From Ancylostoma caninum (lineage: Eukaryota; Nematoda; Chromadorea; Rhabditida; Ancylostomatidae): a DNA stretch of 64,000 bases. Of this stretch, positions 46,577-58,619 are shown one piece after another. Position 1 is the stretch's first letter. Each line of letters opens with the position of its first letter. The translations under genes and the position numbers were made by a program. Location of the stretch: assembly GCA_037903475.1 (NCBI GenBank), contig JBAJFG010000102.1:1080001-1144000 (forward strand), read 5' to 3'. The notes beneath the pieces are model-generated. The model was given only the letters and a program-made list of their open reading frames with translations. It ran no database searches and was not told the DNA's origin.

Positions 46577-48665
46577 CTAGAAGCGAGGGACTTGGACAAT
46601 GTTCTCATGCTGCATAATATACGGAGCAGGATTACACACTCCTTCCTTTCCGTCGCCGGCGCCCAATATTGTGGAGAGTGCCCAGTAGTGTGGAGAGGTC
46701 TTCTCTTGTCCAATGTACAACGCCAAGACACAGGTCCCATTAGTCGCACTGAAGCGGTTGTACTGAATTGTTCACAGCTACCAGACCCATTTGCAGGTTA
46801 TTTCTATACAAAATTGGGAGTGATTGAGCGTGGTCCATAGGCGTATGAGAAATGCTGCGACAAAAAAGGAGGAAATTTCAGAACATCCTCCGGTAACTTT
46901 TCATGTCGGAGTGTGATAGAAAATTTTTCGAGCAAGACTAGCCTTGAGAATGAGGTGCGATGTTAGCCTGCTTGTGTAAAATACGCAACTCATAAGAAGG
47001 ATCTTACATATCTCTGAGCAGATTACATCTGAAGAAGTGGGAGAGATTGGCGTACACGGATGTGAATGGATCTCATACTTGAGCGCAGTTAATCACTATT
47101 TTTCTTTTTTTTTCAATTTTTTGAGGACTTCGAAGGTATGGAGCCTCTGCGCACAACTCGAGTGGCTGCTCCACTCCACTTTTAGCGTCAAGTAAGGTGC
47201 CAGTGAGATGAAACACTGCCTGAAACACCTTTTTCCAAAACGTGTACGTTATTTAAGACCTCTGACGAACGATTTATTTACGCAATAGTTGTTGTCGTTG
47301 TAGCAGACTTCACAGCTAGCTACACAGTAATGAATGGATTATTTCCACATTTTATGCCAGCACTTGTAACTAGCAGGTTCTGTGCTATCATCTCTCTAAC
47401 AAATCCGGGCAGCTAAATAATCAACACATTCAGGTAGAAGAGCATAAGGTCATAGAATCAAATCACTCATACCGTATTGCAATCAACGCCAGCAAGGACG
47501 TTGATGTCAATGGCGACCCTCCCGAACGAAGATCGAGGAGAAACATTGAAATAGCTATCAACATTGTGGTATCCATATTTTGCCAGTGCTTCTTTGATCT
47601 GAAAAAGTGGGAGAGTTTGGCGTACACAGATGTGAATGGAAAAGCATTAGTGAGAAGTAACTAGTTTCGTGGCATGATCCCTATAGAAATTATTGTCGTT
47701 TGGCTTGAAGGTCTCTTCGGTGTAAAGAGTTATGGTCGCTTGACTCGCACCAGGAGCGCACCCCTAAAACTAAGAGCATTTCTTTGGTGATGCTGCTAAA
47801 TCATTCGGAAAGAAGAACCCTACAAGAGTTTATTGGGGGAAAAATAACTGCTAGGGAGTAGGGCTCCCTAGTGCTCCTTCTACAAATTTACACGTTATTG
47901 GTGCATAAACCGGAGGTCTTTCTCCAAAGCGAACTTTTGCGCAGGCTGAAATGAGTTTAAATAATTGGTGGTCAAGTATGAAATGTCTGATTTTAGATGA
48001 CGAAGTTTTGAGTATTTTTTCTCGAATAAGATGCGTTACAAGCAATTCAAATATGCCCTCATACAATCGGAACAGTCTTGCCATATTAATGGTGGTTCGG
48101 TTGCGCCAATGCATGAAATCATCAAAAGCTAGTGGCAACCAAGTAGCGAACAGCGTTCGAACATCGTGTTGGAAATTGAACATTTTCACGAGCAAAAAGC
48201 GGGCTAATCCCTGGAAGGTATTGTAGTCAAGCACAGCAATGTTTGGCCAGTACATTGTGTGACGGGTGGATCTCCATTCCCGCTCTTCTGACTTGAGCAG
48301 CATGGTTTTATAAAAAAATCCCCTCTAAATAATAAGCAGTGAAGCTGTTGCGAAACTGTCTGTCTATCGTCGGCTAGCTCCCCTCTACAAGCGCTGGCCC
48401 GACGGTTGTGAAAGTGTGTCTGTAGACGGGTGATGTCTTTCTGTAGCCGGGTAGTCGAGGGAATGCCGATTCTTTTCGCTCTACAATAGAACTGCTAAGG
48501 TTAAGCATGGAGATTCGCAGAGAAAAGACAAGGTAATATTGAGGAGGGTTCCACACACCTATCGGAGAAGTTATTTCGCAACTCATCGGAGATGAAATCT
48601 CGAGAGCAAGGAGTTTGCCTGCCTGCGGTAACATAGTTTATCATGCGGCATCCATCGCGCTGAAT
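46577..48665 (-). CDS. Unrecognised, probably secreted protein, 3' part, six exons
   Basis: Exons on the minus strand: 48665-48559, 48494-48389, 47763-47662, 47598-47473, 47412-47320 and a likely last exon 46762-46577. The first five join in perfect phase and read into a TAG at 47320. If instead the donor |GTGTAG just before that stop is used, the next exon continues in phase to a TAG at 46577. Readable segments include GCAPGASQATITLYTEETF, FNVSPRSSFGRVAIDINVL and TCVLALYIGQEKTSPHYWAL. There are scattered cysteines and no membrane segment. I do not recognise the family. The 5' exons are unresolved; a signal-peptide exon at 49471-49515 may be the start. Intervening exons seem damaged or missed, so a decaying gene is possible. 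Confidence 0.65.
46840..47180. repeat. Dispersed repeat shared with 52425-52760
   Basis: Both loci share TAAGAAATG/TGAGAAATG followed by GACAAAAAAG, then AGCAAGACTAG, then AGTGGCTGC(T/C)CCAC(T/C)CCAC and TAGCGTC, in the same order and orientation. It lies in the proposed last intron of the minus-strand gene. Type unknown. Confidence 0.6.
47851..48303 (-). CDS. 150-codon ORF in an intron, unknown
   Basis: The frame runs from ATG at 48303 to a stop at 47851. It is rich in aromatic and hydrophobic residues (YWPNIAVLDYNTFQGLARF, FGERPPVYAPITCKF) and is longer than chance would favour here. It lies on the same strand, in the intron between exons 48494-48389 and 47763-47662. It could be a nested gene, a transposon fragment or chance. 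No family is recognised. Confidence 0.3.
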   Translation of the reverse strand: MLLKSEEREWRSTRHTMYWPNIAVLDYNTFQGLARFLLVKMFNFQHDVRTLFATWLPLAFDDFMHWRNRTTINMARLFRLYEGIFELLVTHLIREKILKTSSSKIRHFILDHQLFKLISACAKVRFGERPPVYAPITCKFVEGALGSPTP

Positions 48666-49470
48666 CTGAGCCAACAAAACAGACACAGACCGTCTAAAAG
48701 AACAGAAGCACTGGAATATGGGACCTTTTCAGTGATCCGATTACGGGATCTCATCACTATTTTCCTCTTGAAACTTTTTGAAATAGCAAAACAATGCCTA
48801 ATACCTAGCAGAATAGCGCATGTGGACATCCACGAAAGCCAGGATCATCACTTAGGGCATTTTGCGGCAAGAGAGAGTTTCATCGCCACCTCAACAAGAG
48901 CCCGATGAATAGCTTATTAACATAGGTCTCAAATCCATCTAAGGGCAAAAGAGAAAGCGGCCCGAGAAACGTTGCGCACCTAGAGTGGCATTTCTCAGCA
49001 AATTTCTAAAAGAGCTATTCAGGTTGCCTCGGGCAACTTTTGGGTTTCAGAAGAAGGAGAAAATGCAATTCGAGGGTCGAACTGTGGCAAATTTGTTATC
49101 GAGCCACTTTACCTTGCTGTATTGCCTTGAATATCTAAATGTTATCAGGCCGCAAAGATCAAACCTTTCTAATTGCGCAGGCCTAGTTTGATTTCTATAT
49201 ATTTCCGATACAGCTTCCAGCTTATCGTTATCCAGATTCATCAGAAGGCCCACATCGCAGTTTCATATCACCTGAGCAGAACTTCCCCAAGAAATGCTAT
49301 TTAGTTTCTCTACTAGCCAAATGTCTCCAGAACACTTCACATAATGATCTGGTAAAACTTCAATGATAGCGACTGTCAAACTGACCGCCTATAAAACCCG
49401 ACATTCCATATTTGACGACCTAATAGTTACACGTACAGATAGGACATGTACTGTGAAGTCTCGAACCCAC

Positions 49471-49515
49471 CTCTGCAATGCTGAAGAATGCAAAAAGCAG
49501 AAAAAGTAGAACCAT
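49471..49515 (-). CDS. Signal-peptide first exon
   Basis: ATG at 49515 encodes MVLLFLLFAFFSIAE, a strong hydrophobic signal peptide, followed by donor GAG|GTGGGT in phase 0. A TATAAAA sits 40-46 bp upstream. It probably starts the secreted-protein gene whose later exons are at 48665-46577. Linking exons between 49470 and 48670 (candidates near 49123-49250 and 48970-49010) contain in-frame problems, so the connection is unproven. Confidence 0.5.
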
Positions 49516-49554
49516 TCCGTTGGTAGGCGATGCTTTCGACTCATCAACACAAAC

Positions 49555-49561
49555 TTTTATA
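49555..49561 (-). promoter_or_regulatory. TATA box candidate
   Basis: TATAAAA on the minus strand lies 40 bp before the ATG of the signal-peptide exon, consistent with a very short 5' leader. Confidence 0.45.
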
Positions 49562-49806
49562 CGTTCTGGCAACTTTCACTCAATATTATTTTCATCTCAT
49601 TTTTATGTCTATGATGCGATCGCTTTTAATTTTGCTGAATGCGAGGAAAACATAGGTTTCCATTTTAAAGATGATTCAGTCAAACGGCTAAGAAACTGAT
49701 GAATAAGAAGCTTGTACTCTTATGAAACATTGAGTCAGACTCATGAAAACTATACGTTTCCAGCATCACATGTTTTTCGGGAGGAATTGTTGTGATTTCA
49801 CTTTCG

Positions 49807-50295
49807 TTACACGGTAGTTTCCACTCTTCCATACGTTCTTTGATCGCCAAACAACCCTTTGAATAACTGTTGGAGCACTCTGCTGTAGACTTCACGCCAA
49901 ATCAGAGAAATCATCTCTCTTGAAGAGTTGTTAACTGTTCCGTGGAGTTGTGAAGTACCAGTGGGTTCCTCCCCATCCAGCACTGCCACCGCTCGACACT
50001 CGATCTTAGCCCCCATGCAAGTTTCTGAAATATTCCGGGCTGGAAGGACTATATGGTTAGCGTTATTTTGTTGATGTATATACAGCGCTGCCTGCACTCG
50101 ACATCTTGGACGTCGACATTTTGGGCGACAATGCGAATTCGCGTAATGGTGGTGAGTATTAGCACTGCTGTTTAAGATTTGGCTGGACTCCAGGATTTTA
50201 AAGAACTCAACTCTATATCCAACTGTGAGGCAGCGCGAAACCCGTGAAATCCGCAAAATTGGGGTACTGTCATCTGCGCGTCTCATAGCGCTCAC
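49807..50295 (-). CDS. 162-codon ORF, unknown
   Basis: The frame has a protein-like second half (ETCMGAKIECRAVAVLDGE, REMISLIWREVYSRVLQQLF) preceded by a good acceptor AATATTTCAG near 50024. The true coding part may start there, and the upstream part of the ORF may be intron. It ends at 49807, about 290 bp from the signal-peptide exon on the same strand. No family is recognised. Confidence 0.3.
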   Translation of the reverse strand: MSAMRRADDSTPILRISRVSRCLTVGYRVEFFKILESSQILNSSANTHHHYANSHCRPKCRRPRCRVQAALYIHQQNNANHIVLPARNISETCMGAKIECRAVAVLDGEEPTGTSQLHGTVNNSSREMISLIWREVYSRVLQQLFKGLFGDQRTYGRVETTV

Positions 50296-50529
50296 GTCTC
50301 TACGCTCGTGAGTCCCACCACGCAGAGATCACACGCAGCTGTGCATGCGTTAGACTGCCGGCTCAAAGAAGTAGCAGTTCCAAGCCTTCCTGTTTTTCTT
50401 CGGAACATCATTCAAAACAATGATTCGCGATCATCTCGTCAGTTCGTCCACAAACATTGTTTATGGGCTGAAACCATGACGAAAAAATTGAGCATATGTC
50501 AGCCTCCACATCTGCGCTCTAAAAACATT

Positions 50530-50960
50530 TGCGGCTTCACCGGGATTATATAGGAGGATTATATAGGAGGATTTATGTAGGAGGATATTCTAAGAGGCTA
50601 CTACCAAATATGTGCGCGTCCTTGATATCTTTATCCTAACGAAAATGATTTCTGGCGTTTTCGAGCTTTATACATCGCAGTCTGGCATCTCCAAAACCCT
50701 GTTGCCCGTCACGGAAAGCAAATATGCGCCTAAGAGCATTTTTTTCTTCACCAGAGTAAAAATCCAAGGCTTCAAACCTATGATGTGCACTAGAGTTTCA
50801 CATTCGAAGATATTTTTCGAATATTCGAACGTTCGAATTTTCGAATTTTCGAATTTTTAGGAACCCCCGAATTTTCGAATTTTCGAATTTTTTGGTACCC
50901 CGAATTTTCAAGTGTTCGAATATTGAAATTTCGAACATTCGAATAAATATTCGAATTTCA
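50530..50960. repeat. Short simple repeats: TATAGGAGGAT and TTCGAA-rich tract
   Basis: Three near-identical ATATAGGAGGATT units at 50545-50595 are followed at 50810-50955 by a tract of TTCGAATTTTCGAA words that is nearly self-complementary throughout. Confidence 0.8.
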
Positions 50961-51744
50961 CTAGTTGAATGTGAGTAGTTCAGAATTAGGGACCTTTACT
51001 TTTCAAGTAAAAAAAATTTATTATTAAAATTTGCAAGAGCAGTGAGGACCTTAGAATTCTGATACACTGCCTGAGATCCTCTTATATAAATCATGGTAGT
51101 GCAACAAAATTTTCTAGAGCGCAGGCGTAGGGGGAATAGCACGTGATCGCATGTGCTTGCCGTGAGACTGAATTATAGACAGTGCCTCGCGAGGATGCGA
51201 AACTGATGGGGCATTCGGCCGATGTTTCGTCATAGGTGCATAGACGTAGTGGAAGTCGGGTGCATTCGGGATTTCGCGGCAGGACCAGTGAGAGTGGCTA
51301 GCGGTCTCGAACCCTTCAGGCGAGACAGTGTTTACAACGATTTGACGATGCATAGCACCAATGTACGGAGGAGAGTAGCCCCTCTGCTGGAGTTTTATTG
51401 TTAGCGCCATTCAGTTTCTGAACACTAAACATTAACCGTTTCGAAAAGACGGTGAATGCCGTGGAGGCGATAGCGTGCTCTCGGTTTCCTCACTTTCTCC
51501 TTTCATCATATGGTGGGGATCATACAGTCTGAGGTTTTGTCTGTTTTGAGAAGTGCAGTACAATCAAATATACAAGATGAACGAACGGAGAATGCATATG
51601 CTGTCGAGACATTTTCTGAAACCAAACTTGCAATTGATCAAACTTTACCTAACTTTCTTCCATTACTTTGGAGTGCGGAGTACGCTGATGATGGGGCTTC
51701 GTATGTAATTCTGAAAAACATCATGATAGGTGTACACCTATCGA

Positions 51745-52225
51745 GAAAGAGTCCGCCGTTGTCGAACAGTGGGAAAACGGCAGGATACGGATCCATCGAC
51801 GGAGAAAGGGTCCGCCGTGGCCCAGTAGTGAGTAAGATGCCAGGACACGAGTCCATCGATAGAGATTGGGTCCGTAGGGGCCCATTAGTCTAGAAATGCA
51901 AAGGAACGGTTCCTCGGATGGGGAATGGGTCTGCCCTGGCGCAATAGTAAAGAAAGCGTCAGGATACGGGTCCACGGAAAGAGGCTGGGTCCGCAGGGGG
52001 CCCATTAGTGTAGAAAGCGCTTTGGTACAGATCCTACGAATGGAGAATGGGTCTGCTCTGGCCCAGTAGTGGAGAAAGCGCAGGATACGCGTGCACGGAT
52101 GTAAAATGGGTCTGCATGGTTCCCATCAGTGGGGAAAACGCCAGCACACGGGTTCACGGATGGAGAATGGGTCCGCCGCAATAGTGGAGAAAACGCCAAG
52201 ATGCACGTCTGCCGGTGGAGTAGAG
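51745..52225. repeat. Minisatellite, ~60 bp unit, about eight copies
   Basis: Each unit begins TC(C/T)GC and contains GGCCCA(G/T)TAGT, AAGCGCAGGATACG and GGATGGAGAATGGG, with 10-30% divergence between copies. Because the unit is a multiple of three, minus-strand frames stay open across several copies. They look like repeat-driven artefacts. Confidence 0.85.
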
Positions 52226-52424
52226 TCATGCTACGCGCTCATTCGTGTCTCAGTCGACCTCTTCTTCTGCCTCTCTGTATACTGAAGCAGAAGCTCATCA
52301 GTTGGACTATTTCAGTAATGTGAAATTTGAATCATTTCATCTGATTATTCGCCACGGCATTGGTTACAGTTTATTGTTCACAAGTGCTAAAGCCATGTGA
52401 AAGATGTGCCTGTGCTGAGTTGGG

Positions 52425-52760
52425 AGTGGCTGTTCATAACGGGTCCAAAGGCATGTAAGAAATGTGACAAAAAAGAGTAGGTCATACCATTGCATCGCAA
52501 ATTAGCTTTACAAGTAGATGCGTGATTAAGAATTTGCAAGCAAGACTAGGATCGCGAGAAGACTCGAAGTCTGACGTTGGCGAGGCGGCCAGACCCGTAG
52601 GATACAGGAAACTCAGGAAGGATTTCGTATTTGGGCTCAGTTAATGATTAATTCTGCTTATTTGCTAATTTTCTAAGCATTTCGCATGAGTGAAGCTTTT
52701 GCACATACGTCAAGTGGCTGCCCCACCCCACTTTCTAGCGTCCCGAAGGGGCGCTAGTAT
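52425..52760. repeat. Second copy of the dispersed repeat at 46840-47180
   Basis: Shared blocks are listed at 46840-47180. A run of 12 G follows shortly after, near 52819. Confidence 0.6.
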
Positions 52761-55700
52761 ATAAAATATTCTCCATGCAATTATGCGAATTTCAGCGGCG
52801 GACGCAGGAAGTTGGCGGTAGGGGGGGGGGGGGTGGGAAAAAGTGGGCTCTCCGCTGTTTCGGAAACCTATGTAGAAGGAATTTAAAATTGACAAAAAGA
52901 CACTTATTACACTGATAAATAACAAATAAAGATTGTTCAAAAATAATAATAGAAATAAACAACCAAAATTGACTAATATAAGATGTTTCATTCTTGGGGG
53001 GAGTGGGGGAATGTGTAAATTTTGTAAACTCATAGATTGAGAATACTTAAAACAACTTCCATGCTCCTGAAGACGGAGCGCAAACCAAATAAAAGTGCTA
53101 CGTCAACAATCTGTGTGGCGCAGTGTCGACAATCAGTACCATTAGTCATGCCCAGGTTTTATGAAGAGAGAACCAGGAAGTAACTACATCAGGATGAATT
53201 TCTATGTTACCGTGCTAGAACAGGTTGTTAGTGTGTTTTCTTCTTTTGGAGGAGGACGGTTGCAGGAAGCTTTATTCGGGTACCAGAAGACAGGAAGACC
53301 GAAAACTGAACTGCAGAGAGGAGTTCTCCTCCTTCTATACCGTCCGCCTTGTTTATCGGCGAAGATGATCGCATGAAAACAACGAATATCATCTGTAATA
53401 TCTCTTCACTGATGCGTGGGTCGTCGAATCATAGCGGGAGTTCGGGCTATAACACTGTGGATACGTCTAGTAATGTGGATATTATGAAAGAATCTAGGAT
53501 GGTTTTTGCCGGAAGTATCCTTCACATATCACGAATTTACAATTGTGCTTTTTTGGGGGCAGTAGAGAATGGCTTCGAAAACAATGTGTAACTCAAGCGA
53601 TCCCAGCAGAACCTAATCTCTGGGATTTTCGCAGCATTAAAATGTCACCAATCCCTAGTTTCACGACTAAAGAGCAATTGTCGCGGTTTTTCTTAACGTT
53701 CTTCAAATACTGAGACGAGTTTCATTCAGGCCATAAAAAACAATGCATGTATAATAGGAGTTCCTTCGAAACTTTAATGTCGCTCGGCACACTCTTCAAC
53801 GTTGTTAGCGCTCTCTCCACCGCCTACGAATTTTCTGTCGATGGCAATTCATTTTTGTTGTATGCTCTTAACGTTGCAGCTGCATTAATGCGTGGGATCG
53901 GAGTGCTCCATGTATAGAGGGATGCAGAAATAGGTCCAGTCAGAGCCGTAGTGACGTCAAAGGCTCGCTCCTTTATGGATGTTTGCAGGATATATTGGGA
54001 TACCTGTGTGCACTAAGAGTAGCTAAGGGATTTTTATAGCCTCTGGTGGATTTACGTGGGAGACGAGCAAACATCAGTGCGTTGCGCTAAATCCCAAAGA
54101 TATTTCCATGCAATATCTTTAATGTCTCTGTAACGGGAACAAGTGAAAGAAACTCCCGAGAGTGGTCTACTTAAGGCAGCTTGTCGTTAAGAAAGTAGAC
54201 TTGAGGTTATTCTTCTTAGAGATGAGTCTTTTCCAAACTGTTCGTTGTTCACAGTTTTTATTACTTGCGCAGAAGTACAACTCACTCGAAAATGGTATGC
54301 ACTAGCAGCCTGACGTGAATGGGGAATCCTTGCTGACATTTTGTTGGTGATTGACTTGGGATTTTCTGTCAACACTTTTGTATCATAAATTATTTTCTTC
54401 ATGAATATAGATGTGCATTCACACATCTAAAATTTTATGTGCACCCTTGCCTAGTGAATCCGCCCCTCTTTTGTTCAGCTACACAAGGGCAAAAAACAAA
54501 TACCGCTATTTTAGATTTTGAAAAAGTAACACAACTTCGAGATGGGACTATGGTCCACACGAGATTAGGGTCAACGCTTTGTTCGTAGCTCTTCTTCGCT
54601 GTAGAATTTTGGTACTCTTCTCATCTCCATCTCTTTCATTTTCCCTTAATTTACAAGGAGGCCACAAAGAACCGTGGAACTCCAACTGGCCTTTTTGGAC
54701 ATGCACAGCGATGCGTGAACTTTTCAATAGCTGAGACACCAACTCGGGTGGTGTACGGATCACCTGTGCAAGTTTTTGCTGACATCTCCATACAACTGTG
54801 TTTATATGCTTAAATTTTCAATTCTCTATGTCGCCAAACCAACCCTGTCAAGCTCTGGATGAACGGATTTTCACGTTGATAAAGAAATCACTCTTGTATT
54901 CAGCTTCTGCCCCAAATCCACCTGCCCAGCGTCTGCACCAAATCCTTGTGACAGATTGATGACATCAAGTTTCACGCAGAAGCATTAAAACCAGCCTTCA
55001 TTCTGACTCTAGAATTGAACAAACAACAACAGTGCGGTAGAGTTGTATGTTATCCGCTGGAGAACAAGAATGTATGCGATCCGCTATAGAATGATCCTGA
55101 ATTCTTGTGAACACGAAAAATCCACTTCTGTTACGTATAAAGAACAACCACGTGTTCCATTGATGAAAGAGTGGTGAGAAAGGTAATTAGTTCAAGCTGT
55201 GTAGGTCTCCTCCATCTTTTTCTTTCAATTTCTCAGTCTAGCATTAACTCACTCTAACGAAAAGTGGAATGTCTATTGAATTTTACTCAAAAGTGAAGAA
55301 ATTACAAATGTGGATGTTTGACAACATCCTAATCTGCCGAATGCTCGGTTGGTTGTGCTCGCTTCCATCGCATCATCTATTTCCCCTCTTTGTGGATCTA
55401 CAGAATTGTTCGGCGGCTCAGTGGCTCAGGCCAGACCCGGTGCAAGACCCTCCACATTGGTCGAGGAATGCTTTCCTAATGCAGAGCGGTTCGCACCTCC
55501 TATATCACACGGCGGGATCGTCAATTCCCGGCTCTTTCCTTCCCACTCCTCCATAGTTGGTTCCTGAGCTCAGCTTACACATCCAGCCACAGCCTCTACA
55601 CTATGCTGAGCAAGTAATATAATAATTTGATAGTATGGAGCTATCCTGAAGCCTCATATAGTAGGACAGTTGCTTCTTCTAAATTTTGAGGACTCCTGCG

Positions 55701-57225
55701 CGACAAATCCATTGGTTACCTTTTGTAGATAATACCTCCGTCGGACCTGCAACATCTCTACTGGATTCAGTCTACATCAATCTACATCATTATATCATAC
55801 AATCTACATCACCTTTTTGTTCGTTAACTATCCAAAACAGGCGGACCAATAACACGACAAGACAATAGGACAATTCGTGAACGAATGACAGCTACCATAA
55901 CTGAGGCATGATATATGACAATGCTACAATCTCCAATCCTACGTATATAAGGATTGTCCAATCCTATATAAGTATCCTATCCTATATAAGGATTGATAAG
56001 TCCCACTGCATCCATACGTTATCACGACTGCTTATTTCGGAGGGGGCACTTCACTGCCGAAGCATCAATTAGTTTCCTTTCCTGAGAATCATTCCACACA
56101 AACGCGAAGAACATCACAAGCACATATTAATTGCTCAAGATCATATCATCAGGAATAGAGAAACGAAAACCTAAAGGGGCCAACTCACGCACTCCTGGGA
56201 CGTAGCGTGCACGTGAGGCGCCTGCACTGTTGAGTAGCTGTCACTCTTCATGTCGAATCGGGACCATTGATAGAGCTGGTCGACCGGCGAGACTGAAAAG
56301 CAAGGAGTGAATTCCTTTGAAAAATTGCTTTACAGTGCGCATGCAGCGGAACCTACAGTAAATCCGATGCGCGCTGCGGGACCCAGCGAGAGTGCGCGAC
56401 CGACACCCTTCCGATAGAGGATGGCACACATTCCCAAGAAAAAAATTTTTAATATAGCAGCTGCGAATCTCTCACTGAGCATGCTTCTCTCTCTATATGT
56501 AAATCACGTTACTTCCTGAATCCCGCTAGAAAAACATTAATCACCTGTGACGATCACATCTCAAGCCAAGCTTATCCTCAGTCTGCTGACGGCGATAATC
56601 GGCCTGAATCTGTCACTCTTTTTGACGTCGACTTTCACATTGAGAGCGATTTGTTTCATCCTCGTTCCATAAGCATCCATCACGCTCATGGGTTTCCCAC
56701 TTGAAAGAGGTGACAGATATGTCTAGCCTATTTCTCTAAGCATAGTACAATGAAATGAATATAAAGATTGTTTCTGATGGAAAAAGCCTATCTAGACTAT
56801 TAAATTTCTTCGGTTCTGAAACATAATCCAATTACATTAGTGAAATCTGATAGTTCATGTTAGAAAAGCGAAAAAATCTCTCGAGAAGGATGATGTGAGG
56901 AAGTTCCTAGTGATATTTCCTAACCTCGACGTAATAAGCTTCATTTTCCTCATTCTTGCGGACGACATATGGATCACACTCATGGAAGAGTGCATTTCTT
57001 CTACACGAAGTCAGGATTTATTGCAGACATCAACGCCAGGGAATGCTTATTTCATTAGAAACACATTTCGTCTGTCGGGGTTGTCACGTTTTGCTGGTTT
57101 TCCCTACTGGAATGCCTCCTCTGAATGAAGGAAATGTGCTTCATGGCTAGTGTTTACGGTTTTTTGACCCATGGCGAACAGTTATAATCTTGCCTGGGGC
57201 GGAGTTCAGCCGCCATTTCGATCAG
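52760..57225. other. Stretch without a convincing gene
   Basis: Open frames at 55269-55567 (+) and 56545-56710 (-, two competing frames, one with KPMSVMDAYGTRMKQIALN) look mildly protein-like. They lack a consistent exon chain. TATATAAGGATTG-type short repeats occur at 55935-56010. Confidence 0.4.
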
Positions 57226-57229
57226 TGCC

Positions 57230-57545
57230 CGTTACCACGTAGATATTTACAAGTTTTCGCCTCCATTTATTGCTTATCAAGGAGATTCACGGTTTCTCCC
57301 ATAAGACTATGGCAGGTGGACGAATTTTTCCTCCCTTTACCTGCCCCTAACATATTTACCTATATGTGGCGTTGTCTATACCCTAGTGCTGCCCGGGGGC
57401 AACCCTACCCTAGTAGATTACCCAGCTGAGTAAGATTTCCCATCCTTCTAATGGTGCATCCGGGCTCTGTATACCCAATGAGTAGTTTGTGGAAGTGTTC
57501 ACCTTTGCTTGGAGAACTTTACTCATGAAACTATTCACCTAAATT
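57230..57545. repeat. Diverged single copy of the 28120-28990 repeat
   Basis: It shares CCTTTACCTG followed by CCNNNAACATATTTACC, and the AGATTACCCA...CCCATCCTTC(T/C)A order with the tandem array at 28 kb. Confidence 0.55.
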
Positions 57546-58382
57546 TTTTTTATTCCTGAGGTTTTTGCAGCTCTCAGATTAAACTACCACCTATACAATT
57601 GTATATAATTATATATGTGGACGTGGTATTCGTGCAAATTCAAAAGTTATACTACATACACTTAGACTGTGTATTTTCCAATAACCATCCAAGTGCACGC
57701 TTACGTAGGTCTATATGTGTTGTACCTGTACATGCCTGTACATTTGTGTATGTATGTACATGTGAATATTTGCGTATAATCACATTACGCATTATAAGTT
57801 TCCTTTTCCTTACTGACGAGTGCAGGAGGAAACTTATAATAGCTTTGTTTTCGTATAAGGATAATGCACAAAACAAAAACAAGCAGCATATCCAAAAATT
57901 GAAATATAGAATTAACCCCTTCGGGAGAATTCTGAGGAACCGAAATTTCGCTTTTTGCATATAACGGAATCCATGCTATTGTATAGACTCATTAATTTTC
58001 ACTGCATATTTGCTGAATTTCGCGCCGAAAAAACCCAAGATCAGTCTGGCAGTCGTCATCATTCTTCAGAATATATCTGTCCACTCTGTCTTGCCCATGC
58101 ATATTAATGGCATGGGCAGTATGTCACAGTTTTTCCACTGCGCTGTCGGCCCGCTTCCCGATTTGTGATGGATGAATGTTGCACCGGACTCAGGCTGAGT
58201 GTTCTTTGAGTGAACTATGCTATCTACATTTGTAATGTAAGCTTTTCTGACGTGTGTTGATAGCTTCCTAGAATTCTGTCTGCTATTTCCTTGATGTGTC
58301 AGGAGAACTGCTGGCTGGGAATTAACATCGGTTGGGTAGCAGTTTAGGTTCATTAACGGTATAAATTTCGGCATAGTTCACT

Positions 58383-58516
58383 AATTCATTTATTTATGCA
58401 TTCATTCATTCATTCATTCATTCATTCATTCATTCATTCACTCATTCATTCATTCATTCATTCATTCATTCATTCATTCATTCATTCATTCATTCATTCA
58501 TTCATTCATTCATTCA
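58383..58516. repeat. (TTCA)n microsatellite
   Basis: About 32 nearly perfect TTCA units end 30 bp before the tRNA-Gly gene. Its Ile-His-Ser-Phe open frame is an artefact. Confidence 0.97.
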
Positions 58517-58546
58517 GTTCAAACAGCCGAATTGGGAATCCGCTAA

Positions 58547-58617
58547 GCATCGGTGGTTCAGTGGTAGAATGCTCGCCTGCCACGCGGGCGGCCCGGGTTC
58601 GATTCCCGGCCGATGCA
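58547..58617 (+). tRNA. tRNA-Gly(GCC)
   Basis: 71 nt perfect cloverleaf: acceptor GCATCGG/CCGATGC, anticodon loop CTGCCAC (GCC), T arm CCGGG-TTCGATT-CCCGG, discriminator A. A T4 run about 10 nt downstream is a Pol III terminator. The sequence matches the nematode tRNA-Gly(GCC) as I remember it. Confidence 0.97.
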
Positions 58618-58619
58618 AT

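Noticed and set aside
49123..49253. Exon DKLEAVSEIYRNQTRPAQLE of the secreted-protein gene
   Set aside because: The only acceptor upstream puts a TGA in frame two codons into the exon. It may be a decayed exon but is not supported as functional.
55269..55567. Possible gene with VVLASIASSISPLCG
   Set aside because: Two overlapping frames look equally plausible and no splice-consistent neighbours were found.
56541..56710. Exon reading KPMSVMDAYGT or WETHERDGCLWNEDE on the minus strand
   Set aside because: Two frames compete, borders are ambiguous, and it could not be chained to another exon.
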